Positions 21,000-31,219 of a stretch of 64,000 nucleotides of DNA are shown in pieces. Made by a program: the position numbers and the translations under genes. The notes beneath the pieces are model-generated. The model was not told the origin of the DNA, ran no database searches, and saw only the letters and a list, made by a program, of their open reading frames with translations. Origin of the DNA: Gaertneriomyces semiglobifer (Eukaryota; Chytridiomycota; Chytridiomycetes; Spizellomycetales; Spizellomycetaceae); the NCBI GenBank assembly GCA_025558075.1, contig JAHLKF010000003.1:496001-560000 (forward strand), in the 5' to 3' direction. Within the stretch, counting starts at the first letter, position 1; each line of letters begins with the position of its first letter.

Positions 21000-22312
21000 T
21001 CAAGCAAGCAACGTGGTGAAAAGAGATCCGACCAAGGCAACAAAGGAGACACCGGTAGCAGCGGTGGCTCGCAGACCCGCATTGTCCTCCGTGCTGTTGG
21101 GACTTTTGCCTTTGTCATCGCTAGGACCTGCAGGCGCATCAGGTGCCTTATCCCCAAAGTAAGCAGGGACACCAGTGCATTCGGCGACAGTCATGAGTTT
21201 GAGCGGGAAGTTAGGAGTTTTCTCGATCTCTTCCAAGATGCGAACGGCCATTTCAGAGGTGTTCGTGCTAACTAAAAGATGGAGCCGGATGGTTAATTTT
21301 TCAAATTCTTTCGTTGATATCACGGAGGAAAGACAGGAAACTTACTGTCATGCTGAAGAGAGATGAAACCGGGTTGAGCAACGAACCAGGTCTTGACAGT
21401 GTTCACCACCTGTGCCAAAACACCTCCTGCATCATGTGTATCCCTGTCAGGTGCGCTAGTCCAAGTGACGCTCCGGTAGCCGAGAGCAGTCAAGACGGCA
21501 CGCACACGGTCGTCCAAATCACCGTATGGGGGACGGATGAGCTGCGGCCTCTTTCCAATGGCTTTGAAGATCAGCGCGTCGGTGTACATGACCTCGGCAA
21601 CGATCTGCTCGTTGGTGAGAGTGGTAAGCGGGTGGTGGGTCCATGTGTGAGAGGCAATTTCGTGGCCGGCTTCGTAGGAGGTCAGAATCTCGGCAGTGTT
21701 CAACATTCCAGGAGCACCTGACACGAAGAAGGTGGCCTTTCCATTGAGTTTGGCTAGATGATTTCTAATGTCCGCAGTATCAAATCCTGCGCCATCCGCA
21801 ACCACGGTGGGCCCGTCATCGTAGGTCAGACCCCACTGGTCTGCGCTCTTACACACGTAAACATCCGCCTTGTATTGGGCGGTATCCGTTGCACGAGTGC
21901 AGTGGCCGTGAGGCCAGTGGCAGTTAGCGATTTGGGCTGCTTCACCACCCGGATATGTAACGGTTGGGCCAGTTACGTGCTGTGATGGCGGCAGGCTCAG
22001 GAGAGCAGCGGGAACCTTTTCTAGGACTGTTTTAAGAGCGTCCTGAACGAGCGGTGTCTTTAAAAGTGCCTCAGGGATATTTTCGAGTTGGTTAGTGCTA
22101 GGAAACTCTATAATGGACGTGAAGCATCAGTTTCTTATACCGGAGAGTTGGGTTTAAGGAAGATAAAATGACTTACGGGCAGGGAAGTTTGGGTAGTCTT
22201 CAGGCTTTCCGCTTCCAACTGTAGGCGCCGGCAGTGGTGGCGACTGCGCATGCACAGCAAGACCAGAAATCAAACTCGCCACATAGGCAAAGGCGAGCGT
22301 TCGCGGAATCAT
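21000..22312 (-). CDS. Chitin deacetylase, secreted and probably GPI-anchored (CE4)
   Basis: Removes N-acetyl groups from chitin to give chitosan in the cell wall. Exons 22312-22177, 22107-21346 and 21271-21000 give 389 residues. A signal peptide is seen (IPRTLAFAYVASLISGLAVH). The NodB/CE4 domain has its catalytic motifs intact: GLTYDDGP (metal and base Asp), SHTWTHHPL (metal His pair), LIRPPYGDLDD, and the late FISLQHD. The C-terminus is Ser/Thr/Asn-rich and ends in a hydrophobic ATGVSFVALVGSLFTTLLA, a typical GPI-attachment signal. The prodomain contains ANCHWPHGHC, common in fungal Cda proteins. It should act with the Skt5-like chitin-synthase activator elsewhere in the window. Identification is firm; substrate preference is inferred. 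Confidence 0.93.
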
Positions 22313-22980
22313 GATGACTAGGTGTGGATGCGATAACGTTTCTGTTTCCGGAAGGAATGGAACAGAATTAATCCAAGATTGTTCTTTGTGTGGATGCGTT
22401 GGCGGGCGAGGAGGACGGTGGAAGGTCCAACATATATATCTTTCACTTACCAGAAACGAGGCGCAGGGTTGGGTGGAGGAGGTGGGACCCCGAGTGTTTT
22501 TTTTTCCCTTCGAAATGGAAATGAGGAGGACGATTGTATCCACCTCGGATTCAAGAAATAATAATGCGATGGCTGGTGCCTCAGTTCAACGAAACGACGA
22601 CGACGCCAGCAACTTCTCCAACAACTTTAATACCGTAAAATCCAAAGTTCCTCCCGGCGGCGGCTGACCCACGCCACTGGGCCGAGAGGAAAAAAGACGC
22701 GCCACGGACTGCGGCACGCGCGCCCCACTTTCCCCTTTTGGGCGGATGACGTGTATTGGTACCGCGTCGCACCGCGCGCACCCACGTATCCCTCTTCAGC
22801 CAACAGCGCGTGTGAGCGTTTGTGATGCGAGAGTCTTATCGGTTTCTATGCTTATGCAACGGTTTATGTAATCAGCCCTAACCCCGGGACTCTCGCGACA
22901 ACGCGAGCCGTCTCTCATCAGAAGCTACTCGCTGTTCTTACTGTCATCCTTACCGTTACTGATCACTGCTAGTCTGTCCT
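22313..22980. other. Intergenic region, divergent promoters
   Basis: Lies upstream of the chitin deacetylase and, on the other strand, of the orphan gene beginning near 22981. No supported ORF. A short CTCGCGACAACGCGAG inverted repeat occurs near 22893-22908. Confidence 0.4.
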
Positions 22981-23766
22981 AGATTCTGTTGGAGAGAGCG
23001 TTTGATCCTTTTTTGCTGGAGAAAAAGCATAACAACGTAAGTACATGTGTTGTCTGCCGGATGTTGTGATCGCACACTGACCATTCCTTGTTCACATATT
23101 TGCGTTTCCATGTATGTTGTTCGTGATTTTCATATACAGTAGAATACAAGTGTTCTCACGACTGAACTGTCAACCACTTTGGATATCACCAGGCAACGGT
23201 GAAAGAGAAGATTATCGAAGCGCACAGCCAATTTAGCGAGGCACACAACGCTCTCATTGAACATGTCACGTACGAAAAGCGGGTTCCGAATGCGCTACTT
23301 CGCCCAAGAAATGACAGCGGCCATCGTTGCCTGTTCTATTCGTACCCATAATACCTGCAATGTTGTGATGAAAAAGGCCGGCCCCGCGAAGCGTCCATCG
23401 AGTGTCGGCTCTTGGGATGAAGTTGAGCCGATTGGAAGCACTGAGTGCAGCTGTCTCTTTCTTCCTTGAAAGACCAGCAGGTGCCAATCAATGGCATTGA
23501 TGCCAGCAATGTGCTCCGGAAGGTCCAGAAGCAACTCTTATCCGAGAATGCGGCAATTTGTTTGGCAGAGTCCGAGAATTCCTCGCGTTGCATTCCTGCC
23601 TCTTGCTTTCCGAGCCGAGGCCCCTGTGTACCGGAATGCTATTGCCATCAATGAGTGGAAGAAATTGCGAGGTAGCTTCGCCGAGCGACAGCCATTGGGT
23701 CCTGCTGTGACGTGTGTTGCGGAACTCTTGCCGGTAGTGCAAGAAATGGTCAAAGCAAAAGAATAA
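22981..23766 (+). CDS. Orphan gene, exon fragments; 5' end unresolved
   Basis: Not recognised. A coding exon ILLERAFDPFLLEKKHNN ends at a GTAAGTA donor near 23038. It joins in phase to ATVKEKIIEAHSQFSEAHNA, LIEHVTYEKRVPNALLRP after a CACCAG acceptor near 23193. A 35-nt GTACCC...AAAAG intron leads to SVHRVSALGMKLSRLEALSA, AVSFFLERPA. The last part (NAIAINEWKKLRGSFAERQP, CVAELLPVVQEMVKAKE, stop at 23766) is clearly open. Connecting it to the previous exon needs a 26-nt intron, so either the model is imperfect or the gene is decayed. No initiating ATG was found upstream with certainty. It is probably a small helical protein. Confidence 0.4.
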
Positions 23767-23880
23767 ACGGAAAACCATGGCTGCCTCTTGTTCCCCAGTT
23801 ATTAAATTGGATCGATGTTGGGAGGCACTTCCCACGCCCTTCTGCCTGCCGCGCAAGGTCTCGTCACGGGGCTAACCATC

Positions 23881-24155
23881 ATGTCCGGTTCTGGCTCTGG
23901 TCGCGGCGCTGGTTCCCGATCCGACATTGATATGGCGGCTTTGGTCGAACAGATGTGTGCACGAGGTAATTGCGTGCGTGCGGGGTGAACGGTAGAGACC
24001 GTTCCCTGTGCCGGTTGTCAGAGATCCAGTGTCAACCAATTAGAAAACCTGTGAGCGAGACTGGACTGTCAAAAGTGTATCAGCACGTTCGCTGCTACTT
24101 ATTGAACGAATTGTTCGCTCGGATTGATTCAGTGACGAGCAACGAAGTGGACTAA
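23881..24155 (+). CDS. Small orphan protein, two exons
   Basis: Not recognised. ATG 23881 (MSGSGSGRGAGSRSDIDMAA, LVEQMCAR) runs to a GTAATT donor at 23966. The second exon, 24022-24155, joins in phase and reads IQCQPIRKPVSETGLSKVYQ, HVRCYLLNELFARIDSVTSN before TAA. The product is 72 residues. It has a Gly/Ser-rich N-terminus and a helical C-terminus. It lies about 115 bp after the preceding orphan gene on the same strand, and the two might be one longer gene. Confidence 0.5.
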
Positions 24156-24327
24156 CTTGCGCTATTATGGATTCGGACTGCTGGCTTTTCAGTCTCCGCT
24201 GGGTCAAAGTCCGAGAAGGCGCGTTCTCATCAGTAGAGCCCTTTAACGAGCGCTGGTGGAGTTAGCGACGTTCTCTCTCTCTCTCCACCATCGTCGTTGT
24301 TGATCCCGTGCTCCCGGGATCTTCTAA

Positions 24328-24382
24328 GCGAGACAGCGCCCTCCGTAACGACCGGGTAGGGTTACGGAGGGCGTTGCCTCGC
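24328..24382. repeat. Inverted repeat / hairpin
   Basis: CGCCCTCCGTAAC (24337-24349) is exactly complementary in reverse to GTTACGGAGGGCG (24361-24373), with an 11-nt loop. GCGAG and CTCGC flank it and extend the stem after a short bulge. A second short palindrome (GATCCCG ... CGGGATC) lies just upstream at 24302-24321. Confidence 0.85.
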
Positions 24383-24592
24383 TCTTTCTCTTGTTGTCGA
24401 GGCACCGAGTTCTGCTCAAATTCTCCCCCGAATCGGCAGCGATGTTTGCGGGTCTTTGCGAATAATGCTGGAGCATTATCATTCGGTGGATATCATTCGG
24501 TGCGGTACGATCATATACAGCTGTATACTTACACTACAAATAAACGGTATCATATTATGCTTACCGGGTACTAGCTTACTACCCGATTGCAG

Positions 24593-24718
24593 ATGAGATC
24601 GATGCCTGCTCTTATACTTACTCACACTCTGTCCTCAGAGGAATTGGCAAAGACAAAGCTGGCGGTGAGAAACTTCAAAATCAAATACATCGAGTTGCTC
24701 AATGATAGTATGTATTAG
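24593..24718 (+). CDS. Short ORF or exon, uncertain
   Basis: A 41-codon ATG ORF (MRSMPALILTHTLSSEELAK, TKLAVRNFKIKYIELLNDS) has good coding sense. It contains a possible acceptor (GTCCTCAG) and a GTATGT donor before its stop, so it may be an internal exon of the orphan gene at 23881 rather than a gene of its own. The rest of 24156-24917 holds only the hairpin and A-rich sequence. Confidence 0.3.
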   Translation: MRSMPALILTHTLSSEELAKTKLAVRNFKIKYIELLNDSMY

Positions 24719-24917
24719 TTTCCATCGTTGCCAGCACGACTGGACATGCGGAATACCACTGTTCACTACATATATGCACAATCGAAAAAGAAAAAAAAGC
24801 TAGCAGCATCAAAAAAATGGGGGGGTGGCTACATACACAGTAAGACTTTCAAAATAAACAAAAACCGTTTCCCTTGCGCTCTAAAAGGATCTATGTATAC
24901 AACAAGAAAGGGTAGAT

Positions 24918-25721
24918 TTACAGCAACATGGCTGCTCCTGCTCCAAATGCTCCTACAAGAGCGGTCCAAGACAGGGTGGAAGCAAGGTGTGCGGCGGGTC
25001 CAGCGCTTGAGATGGTGCCAGGGTCAACTCCACCTGTTGACGCTGGTGGGGCGGTACCGGTGGGGATCGGGACACCGCCGGTTGCAGCTGGTTGTCTTGC
25101 CTTGCATTTGTGTGTACCGTTTGCAATGGGTGCGCTACCAGTTCCAGTTCCAGCGCCAGCTCCGGCTCCTCCAGCACCTTGAAGTGTGACAATGGGAACG
25201 ACTTGCCAAGGAGATCCAGGTCCACCAGAGGTGACGGCAGCGTTGATCGTTATAGGTCCAACATCAGCGGCAGGTGCAGTCCAGTCGAATTCAACCTTGT
25301 TGCCCTTGTCGGCAGGGCCACCGTGCGTAATAGTAGATTCTGGGCCCTCGTTTTCGATGCCAGCGGCAGTGCAAATATCAGCCGTCTGAGCACGGAAACC
25401 TTGAGGAACGTTGAAGACACCGACGTGCTTCTTGGCGACATTGGGCGCAGCTGCTCCATCGTCGGCGGTACCGGGAGTGGCGTACATGAGGAGACCAACG
25501 ATTGTGTTCGCCCCACCCTCGACGGTAATCTTCATGGGTTGGCCAGGCGTGTAGGAAGCAGCAGCGGCAGAAATCTTGAATCCTGCGTCAGACGGAGCAC
25601 GGTGTGCTCCGCCGATGATAGCTGGGTTGATGGCACATTTCGGCGCACCTCCAGGTAAAGCGGTAGCCGAGGTCGCAAAGAAAGCGACGAGCGCGGCGGA
25701 CAAGACACCGAAAGAACGCAT
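24918..25721 (-). CDS. Secreted Reeler-domain protein, probably GPI-anchored
   Basis: Single-exon gene of 267 residues starting at ATG 25721. A signal peptide (VLSAALVAFFATSATALPGG) is followed by a Reeler-like domain at about 22-180: GGAPKCAINPAII near its start, ASYTPGQPMKITVEGG, GLLMYAT, GVFNVPQGFRAQTADIC, then STITHGG and VEFDWTAP. This is the order seen in reelin-domain extracellular proteins. A Gly/Ala/Thr-rich linker with CKARQPAATGG follows. The C-terminal hydrophobic SWTALVGAFGAGAAMLL is a GPI-type signal. Absence of introns and strong Ala/Gly codon use set it apart from neighbours. A surface or wall-associated role is inferred; the ligand is unknown. Confidence 0.88.
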   Translation of the reverse strand: MRSFGVLSAALVAFFATSATALPGGAPKCAINPAIIGGAHRAPSDAGFKISAAAASYTPGQPMKITVEGGANTIVGLLMYATPGTADDGAAAPNVAKKHVGVFNVPQGFRAQTADICTAAGIENEGPESTITHGGPADKGNKVEFDWTAPAADVGPITINAAVTSGGPGSPWQVVPIVTLQGAGGAGAGAGTGTGSAPIANGTHKCKARQPAATGGVPIPTGTAPPASTGGVDPGTISSAGPAAHLASTLSWTALVGAFGAGAAMLL

Positions 25722-26570
25722 TGCTTTGAGATTGTGTATGGAAGAAGCAGAGAGTGGTTTAATTTCGGGTGTGCTGTAGTCGACGAGAGAGAGGGGAAAT
25801 GTACAGCAGCCCAGTAAACTTTATACGACACTTGATTGACTAACGATAGATGCAGAAAAACAGCAAATGCAAGCAAAGAGGGGAAAAGGCGACGCCGCCC
25901 TCCTTTTTAAGCGCTGCAGGCCGAGGCCAATGGAGTGGCCCCCTTGTTCCAGAACCCTCCGCCGTTGGGTTGTCTACTAGTAACACTTAATAAAGCACAT
26001 AACAGCGCACATCAAACGGTGAACCCAATAACAACGCCGACTCGGTCACTCCTCCTGCGCGTGTTGCAAATACTTTTTGCAGTTGCAGGCCGACAACGGT
26101 TACGTTACGGTTACCCCACATCCACACATCGGAGAGAAAGCCACTCTGCTGCGTACAACGAGTCTTAACGTGGTTGCGGGGAACCAAACCACCAACCGAC
26201 TCCAAGTCTCAAACTCAAACAAAGCGCCATTCCTAATTCTTGCAGCCAACTCAATTAAAAAAACGTAGAATTCACCGTCGTCCGACGTTGAACATCAATT
26301 CGTGTCCGATCAAATCAAACGTTTCAGAATTCAAAAGTTGCCGATCGGCGGCGGCGTACCCCGTGTTTCAGATTCGTGACGCGGGGGTGGGGTAACCCTA
26401 CACCCGTGTGACTAACTTGTTACTTACTCGCACGTGATGTTGCTTACTCACACGTGACGTCGGAGCTTGGTAAGCAGTGCGCACATCTGAAGTTCGCGTT
26501 ATTCCTGCGAGGATGGCTGTCCACTTTCTCACCTTGGCTCACCTTGGTGGATGTCGATGTGTGGGAAAAA
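25722..26570. other. Divergent intergenic region
   Basis: Sits between the Reeler gene and the coiled-coil/RING gene, which are transcribed away from each other. No supported ORF. Its right part carries a duplicated CACGTG element. Confidence 0.5.
26423..26462 (+). promoter_or_regulatory. Duplicated 20-bp element with E-box (CACGTG)
   Basis: CTTACTCGCACGTGATGTTG is followed at once by CTTACTCACACGTGACGTCG. Each carries CACGTG (26431-26436 and 26451-26456). The pair sits about 110 bp before the probable start of the coiled-coil/RING gene. CACGTG is the binding site of bHLH factors such as Cbf1/Pho4. Confidence 0.55.
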
Positions 26571-28971
26571 ATGCTTCCATCGATAGTACCCCCACTACCC
26601 AAATCAGAACCTCAATTAACATATGTTCCGCCTCCACCGCAACCAACCGACGAGCAGCTTCTAAAAGGTACCGTCTAGCGCATGTCTCCAGCTACGCATA
26701 GAATGCTGGATCATAACGTAACATATAAATTGAATCAGGCGGCCATGCCTTGCGCAAGCTTCAGCGCTATTGTGAGGAGCTCTTTCAAGTGCAAGAGGCT
26801 CATCGCAAAGAAATCGGCGCACTGAATGCCACATTGCGCACAGTAAATAGTCAAAAGGCCAACCTTGAAGGTATATATCACAACTATCAACGAGCAGAAG
26901 GCCTATGAACATTCTCATTTTGGGTGACAGCTGAGCTTCGCGCGAAGAATGACAAGATCGCCGCCATCCTTCATCTTGAACACAAGGAGTACCGATTCTC
27001 ACGAACTCAGTAGGTGGCTGGTACATCTCTTACTACATACTAGGTGTCAACTGATTTACAAAAGTCCTCAAGGGAAGAGACAGAAACCCTGCTGCACGAG
27101 GAGATTCGGAGACGACACAAGAGCGAAGCTCAGGTCCTAGAGCTACAGGGCGTTATCAAAACTCTTGAAGCCGATCATGCAGAATATCGACGGTAATACC
27201 CAGTGTCGGCTGGTGTTGGCGTTTTTCTTTGCTGACGCCATTTGACATCTTCGATCTGTTAGGGTCGTGGAACTTGAGGCTGCGAGGAAAGAGGACCAAT
27301 CCAAGTTGATAGAACAGTTGAAGCAGACAATTACAAACCTTGAGCGTAACATACGGTACTTTCGGCGCAAAATCCTTGAACGTCATCTGTGTGGACGTTA
27401 TTAACTTTGGCGCCTAATAGGGACCTCGAGTTCAATATCGATCAGGAGAAAGTACAAAAGGTCAAGTTTCAGAGATCCGCAACGGATTTAGAAAAGGCGC
27501 TCGAGTACGTTTTGAATGCAGTCTCAATGCGATCCGATATGTTTCTTGATGTTTACCCCCGCTCAGCGATGTTACTCGGAAATATGATCGGCTCCTCATA
27601 TCTGAGAACGCTCTGCGCGAAGAGAACGTGCAGCTGCAGAAACGGGTGCAAGACTTGATGGCAGCGAACAAAGAAGTTACCATGAACTACCAGGCCGTTA
27701 AAAGAAATCAGGACATCAAACGCGAGGAGTACGAAGCGCTAGTGAAAGAATTAGACGAAGCGAAGGGTGCCTGCCATGTAGTACTTGTGGGTGACTGCGT
27801 ATCCGTCTCACTACTTGACAAGCTAGTTTCTTACGTAGTACCTGTAGAAACAACGCAAGCAATTGCAAACTGAGCTCGCAGGGGTGATCAAACAACGAAA
27901 TGAAATTACCGAGCGGCACAAAGCGATGGAAACGCTGCTTTCCCGAAAAGAGAAGGACATTGCAGATCTGCTGACAAAGGTGAATGATACCATCAACGAA
28001 TACGAATTAAAGTTGGAGAAAAAAGAAGAACAGATGTGGGCGATGAGCGTGCAAATGACTGAAGCAGCACAAAGCATGCGTGAGTACTTCTCTCAACCTT
28101 GATGAACCCCAATACTCCCTGCTAAACGGCTCAATCATCGACATTAGAGAAGGCGCCAGCGCCCCCACCACCTGAGCCTGTTAGCTCCACAACGATTCGA
28201 AATGCACGAATGTCGCGAGCTGTGGCCGATATCGACCCAGAGTTCATCGACAACATGGAGAAAAAGTGGCAAGCGAAGGAAAAAGCGCTTCAAACCGAGC
28301 TGGACCACGTGCGGACGACGCTTGGCACGAAAGAACGCGACCTTACGTTATTGCGTGCCGCCGTCGCGGACCTCACAAAAAAGCAGTTTCAGCCACGAAT
28401 GGAACGATTAACAGCTATCGAAAAAGATATCAAAGTACGCTTAGAGCAGTACGCATTATCTGAGGAACGCATGGAGGTAAAACTCATTCGTGCCTGATGG
28501 GGTCACGCACGAAGGGCTCAGCAAGCTCACATCTTTTTCTCAGACGGGATTTTTGTGCCCCCGCGACGTCAAGTTTTTCCGGAAGCCAGTGACACTCATA
28601 CCTTGCGGAGTAAGTGGATCGCACCGTGGGAATCTTGGAGTAGTGTTGCGCCCGTCTAACCGATGGCTGCAGCACACTTATTGCAGCAGTTGTATTGACG
28701 CGATAAAGGAAGAGAACTACAACTCGCTGAAATGCCAAATTTGTCCGATGCCTGTGGAGCATGTTTTCCGAAACGAGCAATTGGAATCCGTGGAAGAGCA
28801 CTTTGAGAAACGCAGAGTACTGACCACGTCATTTCTAGAATGGTAAATTACCAGTATTCGTATCTATTGAAGCATGGCCAAATCTAAATACCGGCTTCTA
28901 GGATAAAGCAATTAGAAGTGTATTTACCCACAGAACTTGCTGAAGAAGCAAAACCCCAAACCGAGTCATGA
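26571..28971 (+). CDS. Coiled-coil protein with C-terminal RING-like zinc finger
   Basis: Twelve exons (26571-26667, 26739-26870, 26931-27009, 27073-27192, 27263-27355, 27421-27504, 27567-27777, 27848-28079, 28148-28476, 28544-28609, 28673-28842, 28902-28971) sum to 560 residues in one frame. A Pro-rich start (MLPSIVPPLPKSEP) is followed by about 400 residues of nearly continuous coiled coil, broken by a Pro-rich linker (KAPAPPPPEPVSS) before a last helix. At about 465-520 is a RING-type finger: FLCPRDVKFFRKP, then IPCGHTYCSSCID, then KCQICPMPV. The first pair is C-x2-D rather than C-x2-C, as in some atypical RINGs. A role as an E3 ubiquitin ligase or a cilium/centrosome scaffold is possible; neither is shown. 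The exact end of exon 7 is uncertain by a few codons. Confidence 0.8.
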
Positions 28972-29047
28972 ATGTCCACTGTACATATATATATTACAAG
29001 GTTCCACGTGAATATTATTTCGCCATATACCTTTTGGCTGTGAAGGG

Positions 29048-29838
29048 TCATCGTCCTTCCGACTCTGAGAACTCTGACAACGACGGATCAGTGGAAGCCT
29101 CTTCCGAGTCAAGCCGCACACTCTCAATTTCCGATTCTGTCGGCGAATCCTCTGGTGTTGTCCTGCTTACTGCATCTTTGGGGGAGCCAGAGATCTTTTG
29201 CAGCGACTCTCGACTACCGTGAACCCTGGCTGTGGGTATTAGTGCGGTCCCGTTCCGCGACGACGGTAGTCCACCTCGTATTTGTAGTTCTTGCTGCAAA
29301 CGTAACATGTCCAATTTGGTACCAGTGAGCTAAACGATTGTGAAGGACTATTCAGCACCACCAGTTTGCAACGTAAAGCCCAGGTGTCCACACTACCATA
29401 TCAAGAAGGACGTTCGCTTTAAACTTTAACATTTGATTCTCCTTCTCCAATTGCTTATTTCGTTGTGTCAGAGCATCAACCTCTTTAGAAGAAGGCTTGC
29501 CACTCGGTTGGACGGATCCCTCTAGCGTGCACACGGACACAATCAGTGCCTAGCCACGATAAATGCCGTGTCGCTTTGTAAATTACCGTTTACCCATTCA
29601 CCGTCTTCATAAACGAGGCGTTGCCCGCCAAGATCAAGGTGGATAGGGTCATTGTAACTGAGTTCCTCTCGTGCGGATAATGGTCGTGGTGGTGGTACTC
29701 GAATGGACGGTTGCCTTCGTACACTGCGAGACCGAAAAGGAGTCAGAACAAGCTGCCTTTCACCAATACGTCCTGGGAAATGTACCTTTCCGAGAGTCTT
29801 CTGGTTTGCTCTTTGACCGCTTCCCAAGCTGATGCCAT
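29048..29838 (-). CDS. Chibby-family protein
   Basis: Homologue of Chibby, a basal-body and ciliary transition-zone protein (and beta-catenin antagonist in animals). Four exons (29838-29786, 29723-29587, 29521-29397, 29329-29048) give 198 residues. The diagnostic region reads ELSYNDPIHLDLGGQRLVYE, DGEWVN, equivalent to the conserved block ending in F-E-D/N-G-x-W of Chibby. After a short linker comes the C-terminal coiled coil ALTQRNKQLEKENQMLKFKA, NVLLDML, typical of the family's LLKLKVDILLDML. A long Ser/Glu-rich tail is extra to animal Chibby. The start is uncertain: ATG 29838 was chosen, but ATG 29985 is in frame upstream. It is convergent with the RING gene, only 76 bp apart. Its presence fits a flagellated fungus. 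Confidence 0.82.
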
Positions 29839-30160
29839 CTTTCTCGCGGTGCTAACACTTTTAGAGGAAGAATCGCCAAACGGAATCCTGGAAAAGAGCG
29901 CGACGCGCTGCTGAGGTAAGAAACCCAGACGAACTCCGCGGAACCGGCAACACTTTGAACCAAGGACGGAACGTCCTGCCAGCATCGAAGTCTCGTCCAC
30001 CACTACGAGAGTTTTAATTCAATGATGTGCATGGAGGGAATCGGTGTACTAACCACACAGGGGAATTGCAATTATAATTCAACAATACACACATAGAAAA
30101 CAAAATTCATGAGAAAATAAATAAAAAGCTGCAGCGTCCATATTTCTCGGCGACGAGCCT

Positions 30161-31219
30161 CTACTTGTTCTTAACCCAAACCTTGTAGGTACCCAGGAAA
30201 GCAGATAAAAGACCGGACACCGCCTGCCATCCATCGCTGATGCCACGGTCTCCCAATTTGAAAACATCTATGCTACAGAAGAGAAAGTCTGCTCCGAGTT
30301 TGGCAAGTGATATCCGTTGCATGGATAACTTGCTTTGAATTTCGTTTCGCTTCGCCACGTCCTTCGTGCCATGTAACTTTTGTCGCAGGCCGGCGGTGGT
30401 TTGCATATTTTCATACACGTCGAAAAAGATGGTGACGAACCATAACTGATCGGCGAGGATGGTCGCCCTATTATAAAGAGGCTTGTCAACGAGTCCCAGC
30501 TTGCCAGCCGTCACAATGTCATCGGCGATGCAGTTGAAAAAACCGACGGTCGCATTGAATACAGCAGCATAATGACGAATGGTCTCGGCACGATTTGCTG
30601 GTATCGGCGCGTCCGACAATTCAACGAGTTCGTTTAGTGAGTTCAACCAATATGCAGTGCGGATGATTTTGCGCGTCAATGAAAGATGCGGTATAAGCTG
30701 CTTAGCGTGGGCATGTAGGGTGGTATTCCGCTTTGCATTTATGATATCCATCCACATGGCGGTTTTCAGGCCGTACTGTATAATCTTGAACACCTTGTCT
30801 CGGCCGTCTGTCAACAGGAGCATTCGGCGCAAAATAAGTATGGATATCAGAGGGTTCATTTTCAGATGAGGCGTTCTTTTAGATGTGCTTGCTGGCGTAG
30901 CAGCATGAGGGGTGGAGTTTGTTCCGGAACCAGCATGGGAGACATGCAAGACGGGTTTCGCCGAGGGTGAAGAGTTGGCCACTGAGTCCGGGACGAGGAC
31001 CGGTTTCTGCTCTGGCGATGGCGGATTGAAAAGGTTTCCCATAATGTCGGGTCTACTGGTACGATGTCGCGGGCGTATCTTAACAGCGGAACCAGGAGAT
31101 GTGCTTGGATAGTAATGATGGCTTCCAACTAGCCCAAGACGATTTCCGTCGGGTAGTTTATCTGGTTCTGGTAAGCCTAGATGAAACCCGTCCTCATGCA
31201 AAATAAGTGCTGCTGACAT
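30161..31219 (-). CDS. PEX11: Peroxisomal membrane protein Pex11
   Basis: Peroxisome elongation and division factor of the peroxisomal membrane. A single exon of 352 residues from ATG 31219 (MSAALILHEDGFHLGL). The first 125 residues are Pro/Ser-rich and longer than in yeast Pex11. The conserved domain then follows: LLTDGRDKVFKIIQYGLKTA, SLTRKIIRTAYWLNSLNELV, and the central helix region TILADQLWFVTIFFDVYENM. The closing amphipathic and hydrophobic helices match the family (KLGADFLFCSIDVFKLGDRG, SGLLSAFLGTYKVW). The end KVWVKNK is basic, as usual. Functionally linked to the peroxisomal carrier and the SKL-tailed acyl-CoA synthetase in this window. Confidence 0.92.
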   Translation of the reverse strand: MSAALILHEDGFHLGLPEPDKLPDGNRLGLVGSHHYYPSTSPGSAVKIRPRHRTSRPDIMGNLFNPPSPEQKPVLVPDSVANSSPSAKPVLHVSHAGSGTNSTPHAATPASTSKRTPHLKMNPLISILILRRMLLLTDGRDKVFKIIQYGLKTAMWMDIINAKRNTTLHAHAKQLIPHLSLTRKIIRTAYWLNSLNELVELSDAPIPANRAETIRHYAAVFNATVGFFNCIADDIVTAGKLGLVDKPLYNRATILADQLWFVTIFFDVYENMQTTAGLRQKLHGTKDVAKRNEIQSKLSMQRISLAKLGADFLFCSIDVFKLGDRGISDGWQAVSGLLSAFLGTYKVWVKNK

